This document shows positions 59,034 to 62,709 of a stretch of 62,709 nucleotides of DNA, piece by piece. A model generated the notes under the pieces. That model was not told where the DNA came from. It did not search any database and saw nothing but the letters and a program-made list of their open reading frames with translations. The stretch spans positions 1-62,709 of the forward strand of contig SIAQ01000013.1 of the NCBI GenBank assembly GCA_009697105.1. Reading direction: 5' to 3'. Each line of letters begins with the position of its first letter. Positions within the stretch are counted from its first letter, which is position 1. The stretch is from Gemmataceae bacterium. GTDB taxonomy: Bacteria > Planctomycetota > Planctomycetia > Gemmatales > Gemmataceae. Position numbers and translations under genes: made by a program.

Positions 59034-59324
59034 ACAGAGTACGCCCTATGACGCAGGAACCGTTTATCACACATCGCGCCCACGAAAAGATGAAAAATCT
59101 CCCACGCATTCACGCACACTTATCCGTGGCGCGACGATAATTGATTTGTAAGACGGCAAAGGTGTTCTTCTAATGAACACCTCTTGGCAACACGTCCGAC
59201 GATTCTACCCGTTCGCATGGATTTCGCGATCTACGGGTTGATTTCCGAGGACTCGGCTTCCTAAAATACCTGAGTCGCTTGCTACATGTCATCTGCGAGC
59301 AAGGCCTTAGGGGAGTACAACCCG
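59034..59324. other. intergenic stretch without a recognised gene
   Basis: A short inverted pair AGGTGTTC/GAACACCT at 59160-59179 is visible. No coding signal. Confidence 0.4.
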
Positions 59325-59603
59325 ATGCACGAACACGGCCCCGATGAGCTGGTCGGCCCCCTACGCGGGTCCACGGCTTGGTGGCGAGGCATGGGTGCCC
59401 AACCAGAAAACCACGACGACGGACCGCCAATCCAAACCAAAACTACGCGAAAGCCATGCGCTCCCAAAAAGGCCGGCACTCCCATTCGCAGGGAACTCGT
59501 CGAGCGCATTCGCGGCGAAATCGCCGCGGGCACCTACGACACCGAGGAAAAGTGGGACGCAGCACTTGACCGGTTGCTTGATCGTCTCGAAGTGGACGAT
59601 TGA
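59325..59603 (+). CDS. FlgM-like anti-sigma-28 factor domain protein, 92 aa
   Basis: ATG 59325 has GGGGAG 10 bases upstream; an in-frame ATG at 59286 lacks one. The first half is low-complexity and charged; the C-terminal 40 residues RRELVERIRGEIAAGTYDTE then EKWDAALDRLLDRLEVD match the FlgM C-terminal region (R-x-x-I-x-x-G-x-Y), which binds the flagellar sigma factor. The family assignment rests on this short helix-turn region. Confidence 0.65.
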   Translation: MHEHGPDELVGPLRGSTAWWRGMGAQPENHDDGPPIQTKTTRKPCAPKKAGTPIRRELVERIRGEIAAGTYDTEEKWDAALDRLLDRLEVDD

Positions 59604-59660
59604 ACGTCCGTCGTTCGATACCCAAGCGGCTCACATCACGTATAATGACATCGCTTCGCC

Positions 59661-59719
59661 ATATAGCCCGCCATTTATGGCGGGTTCGCAAATCCCCCGC
59701 CATAAATGGCGGGCTATAT
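59661..59719. repeat. perfect 24-bp inverted repeat
   Basis: ATATAGCCCGCCATTTATGG then CGGG is exactly complemented after an 11-base loop. Each arm also contains the self-palindromic CCGCCATTTATGGCGG. It lies just upstream of the Fur-family gene, where it would be transcribed into the leader or act as an operator. Confidence 0.93.
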
Positions 59720-59744
59720 GGGTAACTATTGCGTGGGATCGAAT

Positions 59745-60236
59745 GTGAACGTATTGCCTTCTGTCGAGGTTTCTCAATCTCCCGAGGAAAAGTTCCGCGA
59801 GTACCTCGCGAGTAGGCCGCGCGCGCAGCGATATACAACGCAACAGCGCGATATGGTGAAGTACATCTTCAGCAAGCACAACCATTTCGATGCCGAAGAA
59901 CTGATCGATGAGATGAAGGGCGAAGGCTTCCAGGTGAGCCGAGCCACGGTCTACCGCACGCTCAATAAACTCGTTGATGCCGGGCTGCTGCGCCGTATCA
60001 ACCTCGGCGAGCGTACCGTTTTCGAGCACGACTACGGCTATTCCCAGCACGATCACCTGCATTGCGAAAAATGCGACGCCATGATCGAGTTCCTTGACCC
60101 GCAGATCGAAGCGTTGATCCGTTCCGTTTGCTCGCAATACGGGTTTTATTTCACAGGACACACCTTCGTTGTGCGTGGACTTTGCGCGGCATGCAATCGC
60201 GCCCGCACGACAAAGCGCCGGCTGGACTTGGTGTGA
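59745..60236 (+). CDS. Fur-family metal-responsive regulator
   Basis: 163 residues from GTG 59745 (GGGA at 6 bases). Winged-helix DNA-binding part YTTQQRDMVKYIFSKHNHFD then AEELIDEMKGEGFQVSRATV YRTLNKL, and the metal part HDYGYSQHDHLHCEKCDAMI (His-rich and C-x-x-C) and CAACNR (second C-x-x-C). The structural zinc site is intact. It could be Fur, PerR or Zur; which metal it senses cannot be read. An ATG at 59706 lies inside the palindrome and is less likely as start. Confidence 0.92.
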   Translation: MNVLPSVEVSQSPEEKFREYLASRPRAQRYTTQQRDMVKYIFSKHNHFDAEELIDEMKGEGFQVSRATVYRTLNKLVDAGLLRRINLGERTVFEHDYGYSQHDHLHCEKCDAMIEFLDPQIEALIRSVCSQYGFYFTGHTFVVRGLCAACNRARTTKRRLDLV

Positions 60237-60274
60237 TCGTTGGGCGAATTCGCGTGCCAAGGTCCATCGCATGG

Positions 60275-60291
60275 AAACCGCTTACTGCGTG
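60275..60291. repeat. single half of the 31-bp inverted repeat
   Basis: AAACCGCTTACTGCGTG, identical to the inner-left of the right arm at 59005-59021. It lies 39 bases after the Fur stop. Confidence 0.8.
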
Positions 60292-60324
60292 GGCGGCTCT
60301 AAAATGATTGCGGAACGCGACTCC

Positions 60325-60852
60325 TTAATCGCCGCGTTCTAAATTCAACAACTGTGCTTTGCGCGATATATCCCAGCGATAACCGGCGAGATTGCCATCG
60401 GCTCGCACCACGCGATGGCATGGCACGATCAACGCGATTGGATTGGTCGCACACGCCCTCGCCACCGCTCGAACCGCTCGCGGTTTGCCCAATCGCTGGG
60501 CCAACGCGCTGTAGGTTGTCGTCTCACCGAAGGGAATTTTGCATAGCTCCTGCCAAACCATCTGTTGAAATGGCGTGGCGGCCATATCCACCGCCAAATC
60601 GAAACTTCGACGCTCGCCTGCCAGGTAAGCTGCCACTTGCCGTGCCGCAGGCGTTTCGTCCTGTCGCACGGGAAGAGTTTCGGGGTAGATATCGGCCAAG
60701 GTGTGCTGTGCATCTTGCTTCCGCCCGGCCAATGCGACCGCGCAAACCCCGGCGTCGGTTTCGCCGACGATTACCCAGCCGAACCGCGTTGAAAATGTCC
60801 CGAAGCGAACGGCAGCGGGCGCTGATTCGAAGAAACGAAAAAGTATCGCCAT
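60325..60852 (-). CDS. ogt: methylated-DNA-protein-cysteine methyltransferase
   Basis: 175 residues. The active-site segment IALIVPCHRVVRADGNLAGY contains the methyl-acceptor Cys in P-C-H-R, with the preceding helix-turn-helix FQQMVWQELCKIPFGETTTY and the 'arginine finger' in QRLGKPRAVRAVARACATNP. It is of Ogt type (no Ada AraC domain); it repairs O6-alkylguanine. It is divergent from crcB with only 17 bases between the start codons. Confidence 0.94.
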   Translation of the reverse strand: MAILFRFFESAPAAVRFGTFSTRFGWVIVGETDAGVCAVALAGRKQDAQHTLADIYPETLPVRQDETPAARQVAAYLAGERRSFDLAVDMAATPFQQMVWQELCKIPFGETTTYSALAQRLGKPRAVRAVARACATNPIALIVPCHRVVRADGNLAGYRWDISRKAQLLNLERGD

Positions 60853-60869
60853 TTGTGAGATTTCACTCC

Positions 60870-61328
60870 ATGATCGGATTCTTGACTCACCCCGTCATTC
60901 TACTGACCATCGGCGGCGCTGCGGGAACGAACCTCCGGTATTGGCTGGGCCGAACGATTTGGTTCTGGTCCCATCAATCGACGCAGCCGTTTCCGTTGGC
61001 GACGTTTCTGATCAACGTCACCGGGTCGCTGCTGTTGGCGTTGCTGGTTTTGCCTTTTCGCGAACGCATGCCGACGTGGTACATTCTGCTCGGCGTGGGC
61101 TTTTGCGGCGGGTACACGACGTTTTCGACGTTCGCGCTGGAAACCGTGGAATTGATCCGCGTCTATCATCGACCGGATATTGCGTTTGCGAACATTCTCG
61201 TCAGCGTGGTGGCGGGTTGCCTGGTTACGTGGATGGCGCTGGCGGGCGCGGAACGATTCTATCCGCTGCCGTCGCCCGGACCGGCGGTCATGGAAGTGGC
61301 AGATCCTGGAAAGCAAATGGAACCGTGA
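60870..61328 (+). CDS. crcB: fluoride efflux transporter CrcB/Fluc
   Basis: 152 residues with four membrane segments (8-28, 45-68, 78-98, 110-132). Family signatures GGAAGTNLRYWLGR, FLINVTGSLLLALL (N-x-T-G-(S/T)) and GFCGGYTTFSTFALETVEL are all present, forming the dual-topology Fluc channel. A C-terminal cytosolic tail of about 20 residues extends beyond the last segment. It overlaps the convergent secreted-protein gene by 41 bases at its 3' end. Confidence 0.93.
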   Translation: MIGFLTHPVILLTIGGAAGTNLRYWLGRTIWFWSHQSTQPFPLATFLINVTGSLLLALLVLPFRERMPTWYILLGVGFCGGYTTFSTFALETVELIRVYHRPDIAFANILVSVVAGCLVTWMALAGAERFYPLPSPGPAVMEVADPGKQMEP

Positions 61329-62361
61329 TCGCAATCACTCGGTTTGGCATCGTCATTTTCAACGCATAGTCGTCAGCCGCGGCAGGCAGTAGAACCCCGC
61401 CGCGCGGCGTGAATTCGTAGCGAAATCGCAGACCGGTTTCAGATGCCAACGGTTCCTCACCGAGCGGTTCCAAGGTGTAGCTTTTCTTCAGCGTCGGCGA
61501 AGCCCACGCCAGCCAAACGCGATTGTTGTCCATCCAACTCTGGAACGACTCCAACGGCACAATCGCACCCTTGGGATATTCGATTTGCACGTCGATCGTC
61601 CATCGTGTTGGCAGTTGCTTGACACCGACAATGTTAACGATGACGCCTTCCTTGGTTGAGGTCTGCTTGACGGCAGGTTTCGCGAAACGGAATTCGAGCA
61701 TCTGCGGGATCGCAATAACCCGTAGCGTGCCCTTGAGCGAATCGATCTTCGCGACGGCACGATCCGGCGCAGCCATGCGCAGCTCGACCTCCGCCGCCCC
61801 CGAACCCGCCACGCCGCGAACCGATTGCCGTTCCAATTTCTCCGTGGTCTTCCCGACAACGATCGCACCGCCCTCGACGTTCAGATAGAGTGGCTTCAAA
61901 CGAGGCTCCCACATGGTTTCGAGAGTCACATTGGCGAAGCGCGACTTGGTCTCATCGTCACGGGTGACACTTATGCGCTTGAGCGCAAACCGAAACAATC
62001 CGCTGGTGTCCACGCGCAGATTCCGGTACGGCCCATCGACGAGTACGATCCCGCCATCGGGTTGGTAAACCGAATAGGAGACGCCCGCCTGCTCGCACAG
62101 CGCGTCGAGCGTTGGCCAAAACGACGCAGGCTGAGCGGGCATCGTCAGTTTTCGTGCACTCGGCGTCAATCGGCGGTCGCCGATCACGTTGCCCGTCTGT
62201 GCTTGAATTTCCGCTATCGCCGTCGTGAGGTCGAGTTCCTTGGCCGAGAATGCGATCGCTTTGGGAGCCAGGTCCTTATCCGCCGATGAAGTTCCCGCGA
62301 TGATGTGAAAGGTGAGAGAGAACGAGAACAGGGATAATAAAATGGCGATACGATGCGTCAT
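61288..62361 (-). CDS. secreted hypothetical protein, 357 aa
   Basis: Signal peptide MTHRIAILLSLFSFSLTFHI followed by a STN-like first 100 residues (AIAFSAKELDLTTAIAEIQA, then NVIGDRRLTPSARKLTM and PTLDALCEQAGVSYSVYQPD), the pattern of secretin/TonB short N-terminal domains, and then a beta-rich C-terminal half with repeated VTLETMWEPRLKPLYLNVEG-like strands. No enzyme motif. Similar exported proteins occur in other planctomycetes. The long frame to 62562 only translates the upstream repeat region. Confidence 0.75.
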   Translation of the reverse strand: MTHRIAILLSLFSFSLTFHIIAGTSSADKDLAPKAIAFSAKELDLTTAIAEIQAQTGNVIGDRRLTPSARKLTMPAQPASFWPTLDALCEQAGVSYSVYQPDGGIVLVDGPYRNLRVDTSGLFRFALKRISVTRDDETKSRFANVTLETMWEPRLKPLYLNVEGGAIVVGKTTEKLERQSVRGVAGSGAAEVELRMAAPDRAVAKIDSLKGTLRVIAIPQMLEFRFAKPAVKQTSTKEGVIVNIVGVKQLPTRWTIDVQIEYPKGAIVPLESFQSWMDNNRVWLAWASPTLKKSYTLEPLGEEPLASETGLRFRYEFTPRGGVLLPAAADDYALKMTMPNRVIAITVPFAFQDLPLP

Positions 62362-62478
62362 GGTGTGAACTCCAGGCGAAGAGGATTGGCCCGAATGGAG
62401 GACGATGGGGAACGGGTAACCTAACCCCGCGCGGGCGGATTTGAGACTTTTGGCTAGTGGACCGTCAAACTGGATTTG

Positions 62479-62540
62479 ACAGGTGGGGCCAGGCTTTCCA
62501 GCCTGGCCAGACTGTAGAAAGCTTGGCCCCACGGACCTGT
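62479..62540. repeat. inverted repeat upstream of the secreted-protein gene
   Basis: ACAGGTGGGGCCAGGCTTTC is partly complemented by GAAAGCTTGGCCCCACGGAC ending CTGT. It lies between the IS630-like remnant and the gene and could be an IS-associated end. Confidence 0.75.
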
Positions 62541-62572
62541 CAGCTCTGCCTTTTCGCACCACTAGTGCGCCG

Positions 62573-62709
62573 TCACACTTCTATCTTGGGGTAGATCGAC
62601 TTCAGTTTTACTCGGGCGTCCTCCAGCTTGAACTGCCACTCGACGCCGCGTTGGCGGTCGTTGATGTGTTCGTGCCAAGCGGTGGTTTCTTCACGGAGTT
62701 CCTCGATGG
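62573..62709 (-). CDS. IS630-type transposase, C-terminal end (runs off window)
   Basis: The last 45 residues EELREETTAWHEHINDRQRG then VEWQFKLEDARVKLKSIYPK to a TGA at 62573-62575 match the C-terminus of IS630-family (DDE) transposases, W-x-x-x-(H/Y)-x-N-x-x-x-x-x-x-(V/I)-x-W-x-(F/M)-x-x-x-x-A-R-x-K-(L/M). The catalytic part lies beyond the window, so it cannot be judged whether the gene is intact. Confidence 0.75.
   Translation of the reverse strand, partial: IEELREETTAWHEHINDRQRGVEWQFKLEDARVKLKSIYPKIEV

Overview
The window looks like about 63 kb of chromosome from a planctomycete, most likely close to the Gemmataceae. The evidence is a PVC-type cytochrome c protein with a propeller and HEAT repeats, a Tat-exported Gfo/Idh/MocA oxidoreductase, DUF4058 and Abhydrolase_10-type proteins, many small secreted proteins of unknown function, GC-rich coding sequence, and short intergenic spaces packed with long palindromes. 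Placement below phylum is inference. No rRNA or tRNA gene was recognised.

Left part (0-8 kb), accessory: two very small genes and a secreted oxidoreductase precede a decayed integron. Its integrase gene (minus strand, one frameshift and one amber codon) has an unusual tandem duplication of the N-terminal core-binding domain. To its right, reading away from it, is a short array of gene cassettes with three recognisable attC-like sites (4572-4685, 5187-5284, 5648-5744) and one degenerate site (7467-7556). The cassettes encode a secreted 152-residue protein, a decayed short protein, a membrane-anchored Trm112-like protein and probably a VOC protein. ISAzo13-like and IS110-like transposase remnants and a palindromic mini-element have entered the array.

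Middle part (8-34 kb), mostly core: PVC cytochrome protein, an unknown two-gene unit, GH57 hydrolase with galT, arginine decarboxylase (speA), DUF4058 protein between two copies of a mobile palindrome, BaiN-like flavoprotein, purE, SDR epimerase, an isolated dnaA, SMP-30-like lactonase, iron alcohol dehydrogenase, MFS transporter, GT4 glycosyltransferase, a secreted TIM-barrel hydrolase candidate and a GDSL esterase.

Right-centre part (34-53 kb): an unknown operon of small proteins with an orphan antitoxin, a thiamine region (thiC, a polytopic membrane protein and a clear TPP riboswitch), htpG, an RNA methyltransferase, a large secreted hydrolase, a PP2C phosphatase, a DUF151 nuclease-family protein, asparagine synthetase, a parDE module with a nonsense-mutated toxin abutting a truncated GxxExxY gene, a sugar isomerase, and a MacB/Lol-type ABC exporter.

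Right part (53-62.7 kb): a thioredoxin-fold ArsC/Spx-like gene with an in-frame TGA that reads as selenocysteine (U-x-x-C motif followed by a SECIS-like hairpin), a secreted protein plus lipoprotein pair, a LarA-like protein lacking the LarA catalytic residues, a primary-type sigma factor, an RsbW-like kinase, a FlgM-like protein, a Fur-family regulator, ogt, crcB, a secreted protein, and the 3' end of an IS630-type transposase.

The strongest unexpected signals are (1) the selenoprotein, (2) a palindromic mini-transposon present three times with exact 6-bp target duplications, (3) the degenerate integron with a double-headed integrase, (4) the TPP-riboswitch-controlled membrane protein, and (5) several families of long palindromes that occupy most intergenic spaces and create false protein N-termini.
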